A stretch of 64,000 nt of DNA from an uncultured Lachnospiraceae bacterium (GCA_949840805.1 CATKXR010000001.1:104735-168734); one strand, 5' to 3'. Shown: positions 25,185 to 34,182, numbered from the stretch's first letter. Translations and numbers: made by a program. Notes: generated from the letters alone by a model not told the origin.

Positions 25185-26567
25185 TCAGCCGGCTTCCGGG
25201 CCGTTATCTCTTTTTAGCTGCCTTAACTCTTTCAGAACCCCCGTCACAATTGCCGTGGCCAGCAAAAAAGTAAACACGTCTGCCAGTGGCTGGGCAATCT
25301 GTACTCCCAGCACCCCCAGCAGGCGTGGAAAAACAAGCAGGGACGGAATCAAAAACAATCCCTGCCTTCCCATCGCCACCACAGAGGCACGGAACCCATA
25401 CCCGATAGACTGGGTCAGCATATTCACCATAATCACCCACGCCTGGATCGGCATGGTCAGAAGCTGCAGCCGCAGGGCCAGGGTGCCGATCCGGATTACC
25501 TCCAGATCTTCCCGCCGAAACGCCGTAATGATCGGGCGGCTGAAGATAAATGCCACCGTGCCAAAAGCCGTCAGCATGACCACTGCCACCTTCACACAGA
25601 ACCAATAAGCCTCCAGGACCCGGTCATACCGGCCTGCCCCAAAATTAAAACCGCAAACCGGCTGGAATCCCTGCCCGAACCCGATCAGGCTGGAATTAAT
25701 AAACATCATAAAACGTGTTACAATGGACATGGCCGCAATGGCGGCGTCCCCATAAGGCCCTGCCGCAAAATTCAGCACCACCGCCGCCGCGCTCGCCAAT
25801 CCCTGGCGGCAGAAAGACGGCAGCCCTGCATGGAGAATCTCTCCATAGATTTTCCATGCAGGACGGAAACAGGAAATCCGGATCTTGATACAATCTCCAT
25901 GGCCGTTACACTGATACAGCAAAATGCTGAAACTGATCATCTGGCTGGCCATAGTGGCAATGGCGGCGCCGGAAATCCCCATCCCAAAACCAAAAATCAA
26001 AATCGGGTCCAGGATCATATTCAGGACGCCTCCTGTGGTGATCCCCACTGCTGCCAGCGTGGCATTTCCCTGGGCACGCAGAATATTATTCATCACGAAG
26101 GAGCACATCATAAAAGGCGCAGCAATCAGAATATATCTGGCATAATCCAGGGCATAAGGCGCGATCGTATCCGTAGCTCCCAGAAAATACACCATCTGCC
26201 GGGAAAATATGGTTCCAAACAGCCAGAACAAAATCCCGATCATTCCTGCAGTAAAAAAGGCGACAGACGCAAACAGGCTGGCCCGCTCCTCCTCCCGGTT
26301 CCCCAAAGCCCGGGAGATATTGTTTCCGCTGCCCATCCCCAGGGTAAAGCCTACTGCCTGGATCATCGCCATGGCTGAAAAGATCACGCCTACTGCCCCT
26401 GACGCGCTGGTTCCGATCTGGCTGACAAAAAAGGTATCCGCCATATTGTAGATGGATGTCACCAGCATACTGATGATGGTCGGCACTGCCAGCCTTGGGA
26501 TCAGTCGGTTTACAGGTGTTTCAATCATCTGCCTGTATTTTTCTTCCTTTGTCATTGTTCCTGCCAC
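25185..26567 (-). CDS. MATE-family multidrug/Na+ efflux transporter
   Basis: A 460-residue, 12-helix MATE protein. The N-terminus IETPVNRLIPRLAVPTIISMLVTSIYNMADTFFV is the standard first helix, and the pseudo-duplicated halves are visible (second half near VVLNFAAGPYGDAAIAAMSI). The start is GTG at 26567 after GGAGGAGAATATT; an ATG four codons in is the alternative. MATE proteins exchange drugs or metabolites for Na+ or H+. No regulator is adjacent. It is separate from the HTH-like gene by a 246-base gap containing that gene's promoter. Confidence 0.92.
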   Translation of the reverse strand: MAGTMTKEEKYRQMIETPVNRLIPRLAVPTIISMLVTSIYNMADTFFVSQIGTSASGAVGVIFSAMAMIQAVGFTLGMGSGNNISRALGNREEERASLFASVAFFTAGMIGILFWLFGTIFSRQMVYFLGATDTIAPYALDYARYILIAAPFMMCSFVMNNILRAQGNATLAAVGITTGGVLNMILDPILIFGFGMGISGAAIATMASQMISFSILLYQCNGHGDCIKIRISCFRPAWKIYGEILHAGLPSFCRQGLASAAAVVLNFAAGPYGDAAIAAMSIVTRFMMFINSSLIGFGQGFQPVCGFNFGAGRYDRVLEAYWFCVKVAVVMLTAFGTVAFIFSRPIITAFRREDLEVIRIGTLALRLQLLTMPIQAWVIMVNMLTQSIGYGFRASVVAMGRQGLFLIPSLLVFPRLLGVLGVQIAQPLADVFTFLLATAIVTGVLKELRQLKRDNGPEAG

Positions 26568-26639
26568 AATATTCTCCTCCTCTTCTATAACGTATCAGAC
26601 GTCCTAATTGTTACTGCTAAAAACAAAAAATATTTTTTA

Positions 26640-27005
26640 TTAAATCTGCCCGGAACAGGCCCCCAGAAATAACATCATGCAAGGCAATACACTCACAACA
26701 CCCAGGATGATCTCCAAAAGAGCAAGAATCTTCCACATCTTGTAATCCTTAATCTTCCGTTTTTGAGACGCCAGTTTCTTCAGTCCCAGATACCCTGCAC
26801 ATCCGCAGATTATCCCGCAGAACGGCGCGATGGGACATAAAAATAAAAAGACTACACCTGTGAAAACTCCCAGAGAACGCAGAACCGCTATTTTCCCCCA
26901 GGAAGAAACATTCGAACATATCCACCAATAAGCCGAAATAAACAACATAATTTCAAAGAGTATCATGGAAAACCGCAACGCCTTTTTTATCCTGTCTTCT
27001 GTCAT
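26640..27005 (-). CDS. small hypothetical membrane protein, 121 aa
   Basis: Three to four hydrophobic segments (FSMILFEIMLFISAYWWIC, VFTGVVFLFLCPIAPFCGII, ALLEIILGVVSVLPCMMLFL) with a short basic loop (KKLASQKRKIKDYKMWK). No family recognised with certainty; the layout resembles small DUF4190-like proteins. Unusually, the Shine-Dalgarno AAAGGAGG is far from the ATG, with a perfect hairpin between them (27015-27032) that could bring them together. Confidence 0.65.
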   Translation of the reverse strand: MTEDRIKKALRFSMILFEIMLFISAYWWICSNVSSWGKIAVLRSLGVFTGVVFLFLCPIAPFCGIICGCAGYLGLKKLASQKRKIKDYKMWKILALLEIILGVVSVLPCMMLFLGACSGQI

Positions 27006-27014
27006 TTTCTGTCA

Positions 27015-27032
27015 GGAACCGTTGACGGTTCC
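27015..27032. promoter_or_regulatory. hairpin between Shine-Dalgarno and start codon
   Basis: GGAACCGT-tg-ACGGTTCC: an 8-bp perfect stem lying between AAAGGAGG and the ATG at 27005. A related imperfect copy (GGAACCGTTATGGTTCAC) is at 27136-27153. Confidence 0.5.
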
Positions 27033-27216
27033 TTTCCTCCTTTCTTTTCTTTTCGAACATTTTCGATATTTCTTATTCTATCACATAATCTGCCGCAATT
27101 CTACATTTTGTCGCGTGAAGCCTTTCCGGCAGACAGGAACCGTTATGGTTCACTAAGGAACTGTCCCGAAACACGGCAAGCAGCAGCCCGGGACGCCGTT
27201 TATACTCACGTGTATG

Positions 27217-27263
27217 AAAAACGCGCCGGTTCGTACAGCCTTTTTGTACTATCGGCGCGTTTT
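27217..27263. terminator. terminator after the second MATE gene, possibly bidirectional
   Basis: AAAACGCGCCG and CGGCGCGTTTT arms with an inner GTACA/TGTAC stem. On the minus strand the hairpin ends in TTTTT and lies ~30 bases past the MATE stop codon. Confidence 0.85.
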
Positions 27264-27294
27264 CATGTCTGATACCATCTTTTACCGCTTTACG

Positions 27295-28674
27295 TTATAA
27301 ATCCGTCACCCTTCTTTTTATGCTTTTCTCCTCTCCCGGCAAGCCCTTCAGCACCCACAAATAATACATCACAAACACACATCCTTTAGCAACGCTGGTC
27401 AAGGTGAGAGCCCACCAGATCCCGTTAAGGCCCAGCCCGGTGCCGGTTAGAATCAGGGCCAGGGGAATCCGCGCCCCGGTCAATAGAATCGTGATAACGG
27501 AACAGGACATAGTCTTTCCCAATCCCTGCAGCGCACCCACTGTCAGAAGCTCTTCACACATCGGCATCTGCCCTATCCCCAAGATCACCAGATAGCTGAT
27601 TCCCAACGGAAGCACTTCCGGCTCCTGAATAAAAACAGTAAAAATAAACTCCGCCCCGAAAATAAGCAGGCAGGAAGTAAAAATCCCCCACATACCGATT
27701 ATCCCCAAGGCTATCATATAGCTTTTCTTAACCCGTCCATAAAGACGGGCGCCGAAATTCTGTCCTGTAAAAGCATTCATAGCAGAGCCAAAGCCTTCCG
27801 CCGTCATCCAGGAAATACACTCTACCTGGCCGCCCACCCGCTGAACCGCGATCGCCGCGTCTCCCCAGGATGCCACCATTCTGGTCAGCACCATGGAAAT
27901 CCCGGAATAAAGCATGCTCTGCAAAGAAGACGGAATCCCCAGCCTGAAAATTGTCCGAAAATATTTAAGAGGAGTCTTTTTCCACAGACAAATCTTGTCA
28001 AACAACACCTTCTCGCCCAAAGCCTTTCTCACCAGCACGATTGTCACGATCATCTGTGCCGTCACCGTGGCGGCCGCCGCGCCTGCCGCCTCCATCCTGG
28101 GAAATGGCCCGACGCCGAAGATCAAAACCGGATCTAATATCATATTGGCCGCCAATCCGGTGCAGTTGGCCAAAAAAGGCGTCCTGCTGTCTCCGATGGC
28201 CGTAAACAGCCCCGTCAAGGTCTGGTTCAAAAAAGCAAACAAAATAAACCCACAGGTAATCCGCAAATAAATCTGAGCATCCCACACAATCTTCTCGCTT
28301 TTCAGGCCAAAAAACCCAATCAGCTTCCCTGCCGACAAATTAACCATCAGAGCATATCCCAATGCCAGTAAAATTGTAAGCTGAAGAGCCCCCTGCCCAT
28401 ATCTTGCCGCCTCTCCCGCTTCATTCTCACCCAGGCTGTGGGCTACTTTTATCTGTCCTCCCATCCTGGCCAGGGTCACGATTCCTGTTGAAAACCATGT
28501 ATACATCCCGGCAGCCCCCACAGCCGCCACTGCAGAACTTCCCACCCTGCCAATCCACGCCATATCCGTCAGATTATAGGCTGTCTGCACCAGAGAGGTC
28601 GCCATGATCGGCAGTGCAAGCCCTGTCAGGGAACCGAGGATTCTTCCATGAAGCAAGTCAATTTGACGTTCCAT
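27295..28674 (-). CDS. MATE-family efflux transporter (second)
   Basis: About 459 residues from the ATG at 28674 (MERQIDLLHGRILGSLTGLALP); a longer reading adds 20 unconserved residues. MATE hallmarks: LALPIMATSLVQTAYNLTDMAWIG in the first helix, GDSRTPFLANC and MILDPVLIFG in the middle, AIAVQRVGGQVECISWMTAEGFGSAMNAFTGQNFGA in the second half. It resembles the NorM/DinF-like branch more than the neighbouring MATE gene and the two are not a recent duplication. Ribosome site is weak (GAAAGG). Confidence 0.9.
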   Translation of the reverse strand: MERQIDLLHGRILGSLTGLALPIMATSLVQTAYNLTDMAWIGRVGSSAVAAVGAAGMYTWFSTGIVTLARMGGQIKVAHSLGENEAGEAARYGQGALQLTILLALGYALMVNLSAGKLIGFFGLKSEKIVWDAQIYLRITCGFILFAFLNQTLTGLFTAIGDSRTPFLANCTGLAANMILDPVLIFGVGPFPRMEAAGAAAATVTAQMIVTIVLVRKALGEKVLFDKICLWKKTPLKYFRTIFRLGIPSSLQSMLYSGISMVLTRMVASWGDAAIAVQRVGGQVECISWMTAEGFGSAMNAFTGQNFGARLYGRVKKSYMIALGIIGMWGIFTSCLLIFGAEFIFTVFIQEPEVLPLGISYLVILGIGQMPMCEELLTVGALQGLGKTMSCSVITILLTGARIPLALILTGTGLGLNGIWWALTLTSVAKGCVFVMYYLWVLKGLPGEEKSIKRRVTDL

Positions 28675-28777
28675 CTCATGAACCTTTCTATATCCGTGAA
28701 TGTTTTTTGCCAAATAACTGGCCGTTTCCTGCAAAACGGAAATATGCCGGTACAGTATTTGGTTTACGGGTAAATCC

Positions 28778-29430
28778 TTACAATTTTGCCTTATATGTCC
28801 CCCATTTTTCTGCAGGGATGCTCATTGCAGACATAGCCTGATCAGCCGTCCATTTCATATTAGCCATCAGATTTCTAATGTTCTCCAATAAATTTTCCTG
28901 ACGGCCCTCCTGTAATCCTGCCTGACGGCCTTCCTGCAGCCCTTCTATTTTTGCATTCCTCATTATCTCATCAATCTCTTCTTTCATCAAATCTCTCAAC
29001 GCATCAATCATCCCCAGCTGCCTCCTAATCTCACTATATAATTCCTGATTTGCTGCCATGCTCACCTGCAAAACTGCTTCCACATTATTCCGGTCGCCCG
29101 GATCTTTTAAAAGCGCCGCGTTTTTTATGAATGCCTTAGCGTCCTCTTCCTTTACTTTACGGGACAGCATACGCAGGCTCCTGTGTACGTTTCCCCGCAG
29201 ACGGCTTGTCACAACAATCTGCGTATCAAAAAGGATCTGCCCGATTTCATTTTTACCGGTTTCTTAGACAGCTTTTTAATAATCAGAAGGTCGATTCTCA
29301 AAGGTTCTTTGCTTAAATTATATTCCTTTTCAAACTCAAATAATCCTTTATCCCCACTCAGTTCAATCTCCATAGCCCCATAAAACCCTGGATGCCATGA
29401 AATTTCCATACTTTCCAGGTTATTTCCCAT
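28778..29430 (-). pseudogene. Rpn/PD-(D/E)XK nuclease-transposase family remnant
   Basis: Two reading frames belong to one broken gene. The N-terminal frame (from ~29430, MEISWHPGFYGAMEIELSG) carries FEFEKEYNLSKEPLRIDLLI, the start of the PD-(D/E)XK fold, and ends by a one-base frameshift after KKPVK; the second frame continues as NEIGQI, then jumps to TQIVVTSRLRGNVHRSL, which in intact relatives lies ~120 residues later. So there is a frameshift and an internal deletion that removed the middle of the nuclease domain. The tail (MKEEIDEIMRNAKIEGLQEG, with GRQAGLQEGRQE repeats) is the usual C-terminus. Intact members promote DNA rearrangement; this one should be dead. Confidence 0.65.
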
Positions 29431-29754
29431 CCATCTCCTCCCGCTTTTCTTTTTGCCATGTGAATTTAAAAGCAGGATTTCAGATAGAAAGATGAGAACT
29501 CCCAAAGACGCAGCCTTGCTGCCGAACCGGCCTTACTGTCCTGTGCTGGACTAGCCGCAGAAATCATTGCTTTGAATTTATTATAACATGAAAATAAAGG
29601 AGGCGCAAGAAATTTTGTCAGGAACTGTCCCGCGAACAAACGTATAAAATTTAAGCAGGAATGTGCATCTGGTACACATCCCTGCCTAAAAATAAAAGCC
29701 GCTCTTTTTTAATCATAAGGAAATCAACCCGGGCATCCTGACATGTCCATATTT
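29431..29754. other. 324-bp gap between the Rpn remnant and gltA/nfnB
   Basis: Holds the gltA terminator (29651-29690) and one copy of a short motif, CAGGAACTGTCCCGCGAAC (29619-29637), related to copies at 14365, 27154 and 42347. No reading frame with a ribosome site is seen. Confidence 0.6.
29651..29690 (-). terminator. rho-independent terminator of the nfnA-nfnB operon
   Basis: Minus strand GCAGGGATGTG / CACATTCCTGC stem (one mismatch) with a TTAAATTTT tail, ~65 bases past the stop codon. Confidence 0.75.
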
Positions 29755-31146
29755 CTACAGCCCCTTGCCGCTCAAATACTCATGGATCCCTTTCGCCCCA
29801 TGTTTCCCTGCCTCCATGGCAAGAATCACCGTAGCCGCGCCAGTCACCGCGTCTCCCCCCGCAAATACGCCAGGACGGGAAGTCTGCCCGTTCTCCGCCT
29901 CTGCCACGATACATTTGCGGCGGTTTACCTCCAGTCCTTTGGTGGTGGAAGAAATCAACGGGTTAGGCGATGTCCCCAAAGACATAATCACCGTATCCAC
30001 CTCAATAGTATAATCCGACCCGGGAATTTCCACCGGCCGCCGCCTGCCGGACTCATCCGGTTCTCCCAGCTCCATCTTCCGGACCATCATACCTGTGACC
30101 CATCCCTTATCATCGGTCAGAATCTCCACCGGGTTTGTCAGCAGATGGAACTGTACTCCTTCTTCTTTGGCATGATGGACTTCCTCCACACGGGCCGGAA
30201 GCTCTGCCTCGCTGCGGCGGTACACCACATGGACCTCAGCCCCCAGGCGCAGGGCTGTCCTCGCCGCGTCCATGGCCACATTGCCTCCGCCCACTACCGC
30301 CACTTTGTTTCCCGCCGCAATGGGGGTGTCATAATCCTCCCGGAAAGCCTTCATCAGATTGCTGCGGGTCAGGTATTCATTGGCGGAAAATACCCCGTTG
30401 GCATTTTCCCCCGGAATCCCCATGAACTTGGGAAGCCCGGCTCCGGAACCGATAAATACCGCCTCATAGCCTTCTTCTTCCATCAGCTCGTCTATGGTGA
30501 CGGATTTTCCGATAATCACATCCGTCTCAATGGCCACGCCCAGCTTCTTGACATTTTCGATCTCCGTCCTCACCACCGTCTCCTTGGGAAGACGGAACTC
30601 CGGAATCCCGTATGTAAGCACGCCCCCCGGCTCGTGAAGGGCCTCAAAAATGGTCACGTCATATCCCAGTTTTGCCAGATCCCCCGCACAGGTAAGCCCT
30701 GCGGGGCCGGACCCTACCACGGCCACCTTTTTCCCGTTTTTCTCCTTTGCCGCCTTAGGGACAAATCCGTGTTCCCTGGACCAGTCTGCCACAAAACGCT
30801 CCAGCTTTCCGATGGACACCGGTTCCCCCTTGATCCCACGGATGCATTTTCCCTCACACTGGGACTCCTGGGGACATACCCTGCCGCACACTGCCGGAAG
30901 GGCCGACGCCTCTGCAATCACATTGGCCGCCGCTTCAAAATCACCGGATTCCACCTGTTTAATAAATCCGGGAATATTGATGGAAACCGGGCAGCCCTCC
31001 ATACATTTGGCATTTTTACAATTCAGGCAGCGGGCCGCCTCCGCCCGGGCCTCTTCTTCGTTATATCCATAACAGACCTCTTCAAAATTCTTTGCCCTGG
31101 CCCCTGGCTCCTGTTCCCTTACCGGTACTTTTTTTAACATATCCAT
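29755..31146 (-). CDS. NfnB/GltA-like NAD(P)H-dependent flavoprotein oxidoreductase
   Basis: 463-464 residues from the ATG at 31146 (GGGAGG eight bases upstream). The N-terminal Fe-S region has CLNCKNAKCMEGCPVSINIPG and CGRVCPQESQCEGKC (two 4Fe-4S sites); then the FAD fold VVGSGPAGLTCAGDLAKLGY and the NADPH fold VVGGGNVAMDAARTALRLGA. Members are annotated as homotetrameric glutamate synthase, sulfide dehydrogenase SudA or NfnB. The adjacent FAD/2Fe-2S subunit gene (83 bases upstream) makes the NfnAB bifurcating transhydrogenase or SudAB pair the best reading: NADH and reduced ferredoxin reduce NADP+. Confidence 0.85.
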   Translation of the reverse strand: MDMLKKVPVREQEPGARAKNFEEVCYGYNEEEARAEAARCLNCKNAKCMEGCPVSINIPGFIKQVESGDFEAAANVIAEASALPAVCGRVCPQESQCEGKCIRGIKGEPVSIGKLERFVADWSREHGFVPKAAKEKNGKKVAVVGSGPAGLTCAGDLAKLGYDVTIFEALHEPGGVLTYGIPEFRLPKETVVRTEIENVKKLGVAIETDVIIGKSVTIDELMEEEGYEAVFIGSGAGLPKFMGIPGENANGVFSANEYLTRSNLMKAFREDYDTPIAAGNKVAVVGGGNVAMDAARTALRLGAEVHVVYRRSEAELPARVEEVHHAKEEGVQFHLLTNPVEILTDDKGWVTGMMVRKMELGEPDESGRRRPVEIPGSDYTIEVDTVIMSLGTSPNPLISSTTKGLEVNRRKCIVAEAENGQTSRPGVFAGGDAVTGAATVILAMEAGKHGAKGIHEYLSGKGL

Positions 31147-31228
31147 GACTTTTCCTCCCGTTACCAATCTGTCTCCCTAAACAAATGCAGCGGCCCGGAC
31201 ACTCCCCGGACCGTTACAGGCAAATCTC

Positions 31229-32110
31229 TCAGCCGCAGTTCCCGCAGCCGCCGTGGTGGGTATCTCCCTCTGCCATCCGAAGCATGGCGCGGCCTTCTTC
31301 CGTCTTATAGATCTGCTGCCGTTTCATGGCCTCGTCAAAATCAACCAGATGCCCGTCAAACTCCGGCCCGTCCACACAGGCAAACTTCACCTGCCCGCCA
31401 ACGCTTAAACGGCACGCGCCGCACATTCCCGTGCCGTCCACCATAACCGGATTCATGCTGACAATGGTGGGCAGCCCCAGCTCCTTTGTCAGCAGGCAGA
31501 CAAACTTCATCATGATCATCGGCCCTATGGCCACACAGATGTCATAATGCTTTCCCTGATTTTCCACAAGCTCCCGGATCACTTCTGTCACCATGCCCTT
31601 GCTTCCATAAGAACCATCGTCAGTGGTTATGTAGAGGTTTCCTGCCACTTCCTTCATCTCGTTCTCTAAAATCAACAGATCCTTCGTCTTGGCGCCCACA
31701 ATCACATCTGCATGAATTCCATGCTCTTTCATCCATTTAACCTGGGGATATACGGGAGCCGTGCCTACGCCCCCGGCCACAAACAAATACTTTCTTTCCT
31801 TTACTATCTCCGGATCTTCCTTCACAAAATCCGATGGCCGCCCTAACGGCCCCACAAAATCCTTAAAGCTGTCTCCTTCTTTGAGCCCGGCCATCCGCCT
31901 GGTAGAAGCCCCCACAACCTGGACCACGATGGTCACAGTACCGGCTTCCCTGTCAAAATCGCAGATCGTCAGGGGAATCCTTTCCCCCTTCTCATCCATC
32001 CTCACAATGACGAACTCCCCCGGCTGGCACGCCTTGGCTACCCGCGGCGCCTTCACATCCATCAGAAAAATCTTCTCCGCCAGCGTCCTGGCTTTTACAA
32101 TTTGATACAT
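31229..32110 (-). CDS. NfnA/SudB-like ferredoxin-NADP+ reductase subunit
   Basis: 293 residues from the ATG at 32110 with GGAGG six bases upstream. It is a PyrK/dihydroorotate-dehydrogenase-electron-transfer-like FAD/NAD binding protein: FAD region (PLTICDFDREAGTVTIVVQ), NAD region (YLFVAGGVGTAPVYPQVKWM), and a 2Fe-2S C-terminus with DGTGMCGACRLSVGGQVKFA and CVDGPEF. Cysteine-rich tail HHGGCGNCG ends the protein. Paired with the neighbouring flavoprotein gene, it would form the NfnAB electron-bifurcating enzyme (inference). Confidence 0.85.
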   Translation of the reverse strand: MYQIVKARTLAEKIFLMDVKAPRVAKACQPGEFVIVRMDEKGERIPLTICDFDREAGTVTIVVQVVGASTRRMAGLKEGDSFKDFVGPLGRPSDFVKEDPEIVKERKYLFVAGGVGTAPVYPQVKWMKEHGIHADVIVGAKTKDLLILENEMKEVAGNLYITTDDGSYGSKGMVTEVIRELVENQGKHYDICVAIGPMIMMKFVCLLTKELGLPTIVSMNPVMVDGTGMCGACRLSVGGQVKFACVDGPEFDGHLVDFDEAMKRQQIYKTEEGRAMLRMAEGDTHHGGCGNCG

Positions 32111-32202
32111 TTTCAACCTCCTGCATTTCGGAAAATCCCTTATCTAAATTTTGGATACCCGCATCTGTTTCCCTGTCCCGTCCCCGACCCCTGCAAGGAA
32201 TC

Positions 32203-32274
32203 GTTCTGCAGCCATACACGAAAAGCCTGCGGCTGCAGAGACGCCAAACGTTCTGTAGCTACACACGAAAAGCC
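32203..32274. repeat. two direct 25-bp repeats, 47 bp apart
   Basis: GTTCTGCAGCCATACACGAA (32203) and GTTCTGTAGCTACACACGAA (32250), each followed by AAGCC, in the 188-base gap between nfnA and the ThyX-like gene. Only 3 of 25 bases differ. Confidence 0.6.
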
Positions 32275-32298
32275 GCCGCCCGCCGGCCCCGGCAGTAT

Positions 32299-32919
32299 TC
32301 AGTCCCCGGCAATGATCAGCTCTCTCCCATAAGGCAGCTTTGCAATCCAGTCACAGAATACATGCCATTCGTCCAGCTTATGGTCTCTTCTGGCATAATA
32401 GACATTGATCAATGTCTCATAGTTAAGCGAACAGGTCCTCATCTGGTTATAGCTGGAAGGCAAAAGCTGAATCAGGTCATACCAGTCCTCCCTGCTTTTT
32501 GTCTCCAGATATCTCAGACGGATCCTCTCGAGACGTTCCACCACCGTCTCCATAAAAAGAGCCGTCTCCGGGGTCATCCGGTCATGGCTGAAATCCTCCA
32601 TCGAAAAAGGCTCCCTGTGAATCCGGTGCATGGTACTGGTAGAATTGGCCACTGTCCCCACCTTGTAGGTATCATACTCCTTCCACCAATAAACAGGCGC
32701 CGTAATATCCACGGACACGAAAATCTGCCGCATAAATTTCCTGTGGTCGCTTCCTGCCTTCCGAAGCCGTATGGCCAGATCCAGGTCGTTCGCCCCAAGG
32801 ATATAATTCCCCTTTTCATCATAGCCGCTGTCCATCCGGTTCCAGCTATTCATGGGATTCCTGGCTCCCCGTATCGCATTTTCCAGATTCATCACACTGG
32901 TATGCTCCAATTTAATCAT
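32299..32919 (-). CDS. ThyX-like conserved protein, 206 aa
   Basis: Not a confirmed thymidylate synthase. Family resemblance: AGSDHRKFMRQIFVSVDITAPVYWWKEYDTYKVGTVANST (a hydrophobic strand, a WWKEYDTYK block, then VGTVANSTSTMHRIH), and near the end LLPSSYNQMRTCSLNYETLIN, where ThyX has SYNxxSxRY-like stretches. The canonical ThyX RHRxxSxNxxSxR motif is not present. Such proteins occur in Clostridia and phage. The fold assignment is inference; catalytic use of FAD/dUMP is not supported by residues I can see. Confidence 0.5.
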   Translation of the reverse strand: MIKLEHTSVMNLENAIRGARNPMNSWNRMDSGYDEKGNYILGANDLDLAIRLRKAGSDHRKFMRQIFVSVDITAPVYWWKEYDTYKVGTVANSTSTMHRIHREPFSMEDFSHDRMTPETALFMETVVERLERIRLRYLETKSREDWYDLIQLLPSSYNQMRTCSLNYETLINVYYARRDHKLDEWHVFCDWIAKLPYGRELIIAGD

Positions 32920-33017
32920 GATATCCCGATTCCTTTCGTCTTGTCCGGGTTTTATTATAACGAAACAAACGCGCTATGACAAGCATTAATTTTTCCCTTC
33001 TCAAAACACAGAGGCTC

Positions 33018-34055
33018 TCACTCCCCCTCCCCTGCCGCCACAATCCGCTCAATCACGTCCATATAACCGGCACAATACTTCTGATAGACCGGCATCATCG
33101 CGTCCCGGAACCTCTCCTTTTCCTTGTCCGAAAGCTCCACCACCGTACATCCCGCGTTTCGTACCCGGCGCTCTGATGCCTCTGACCTCTGAACCCACAG
33201 TTTCCTCTCATATATAGCCGATTCCCTTGCACACTGCAAGATAATCTCCTGGTCCTCTGCAGAAAGCTTCTCCCAGGTATATTGAGACATAAGCTGCATC
33301 TCCGGCACCCGCATATGCCCGTCCACCGTATAATACGGCGCTACCTCATAGTGGCGGACCGATTCATAAGAAGGCCAGTTGTTCTCCGCCCCATCGATTT
33401 CCCCGGTCTCCAGGGCCGAATAGACTTTATCATAGGTCATAGGCACTGCCGTCCCTCCCAGCGCCTCTACCATTGCTGCCATCAATTCCGACTCCTGGAC
33501 CCGTATCCGCATCCCTTTTACGTCTTCCAGTTTCTCAATAGGCTTTTTCGTACAATAAAAATTTCTTTCTCCCGCGTCATACCAGGACAATCCCGTCAGG
33601 CCCGAGCCATCCAGGATCTCCATAAATTCCTCCCCGATCTCACCCTCCAGGACTTTCCACATATGCCCGGAACTCTTGTACAAATAAGGCATCTGAAGCA
33701 CATTCAGCTCAGGCACAAATTCTGACAGGGAAGAAAGAGACGCCCGTACAAAATCAATTCCTCCATACTGGAGCTGCTCCACCACTGCCTGCTCGTCCCC
33801 CAGTTCTCCCTCTGCATAAACAAGAATTTCAATCCTTCCGCCCGTTCTCTCCCGGACCAGCTCCACAAACTTATAGGCCCCCTTTGTGGTCGGATAGTCC
33901 TCCGCCTGATTCTCCGCATAAGTAAAGACAAATTCCGGCACTGTCTCCGGGACATCCTGACCCTTTGCCCCGCCGCTTATCCCGCTGCATGCCGCCAATA
34001 TGATTCCCGACGCCAGCAGAACCGCTCCCCGAAAAATTGTTCCCTGTCCTTTCAT
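33018..34055 (-). CDS. TRAP transporter solute-binding lipoprotein (DctP), first
   Basis: 345 residues from the ATG at 34055 with GAAGGGAG before it. A signal with lipobox LAAC is near residue 22, so it is lipid-anchored. The DctP fold shows in FVFTYAENQAEDYPTTKGAY and the ligand region MRIRVQESELMAAMVEALGGTAVPMTYDKVYSALETGEIDGAENNWPSY (the conserved Arg and the Asn/Trp block). The gene follows dctM but a strong terminator separates them, so it may be read from its own or from read-through. It pairs with the second DctP at 36190. Confidence 0.9.
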   Translation of the reverse strand: MKGQGTIFRGAVLLASGIILAACSGISGGAKGQDVPETVPEFVFTYAENQAEDYPTTKGAYKFVELVRERTGGRIEILVYAEGELGDEQAVVEQLQYGGIDFVRASLSSLSEFVPELNVLQMPYLYKSSGHMWKVLEGEIGEEFMEILDGSGLTGLSWYDAGERNFYCTKKPIEKLEDVKGMRIRVQESELMAAMVEALGGTAVPMTYDKVYSALETGEIDGAENNWPSYESVRHYEVAPYYTVDGHMRVPEMQLMSQYTWEKLSAEDQEIILQCARESAIYERKLWVQRSEASERRVRNAGCTVVELSDKEKERFRDAMMPVYQKYCAGYMDVIERIVAAGEGE

Positions 34056-34082
34056 TCTCCCTTCTTTCCCTCCATGAATTCT

Positions 34083-34113
34083 AAAAAGGTGAGACTTTGA
34101 AAACAGTCTCACC
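34083..34113 (-). terminator. rho-independent terminator between dctM and the downstream dctP
   Basis: Minus strand GGTGAGACT / AGTCTCACC (9 bp perfect) followed by TTTTT, 70 bases past the dctM stop and before the first dctP gene. Confidence 0.85.
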
Positions 34114-34182
34114 TTTCCTCTCTGACACCTTGGTCCAGGCTTCCAATTTTATTCCTGAACCTTCAGATTCTTTTTATACCCG

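Noticed and set aside
29743..31137. 464-codon open frame on the plus strand
   Set aside because: It is the exact antisense of the nfnB/gltA coding region, has no ribosome site and its product resembles nothing. Many long plus-strand frames here arise in the same way from high-GC minus-strand genes.
32299..32919. calling the 206-residue protein a functional FAD-dependent thymidylate synthase
   Set aside because: The RHRxxS catalytic motif is missing; only a fold resemblance is suggested.
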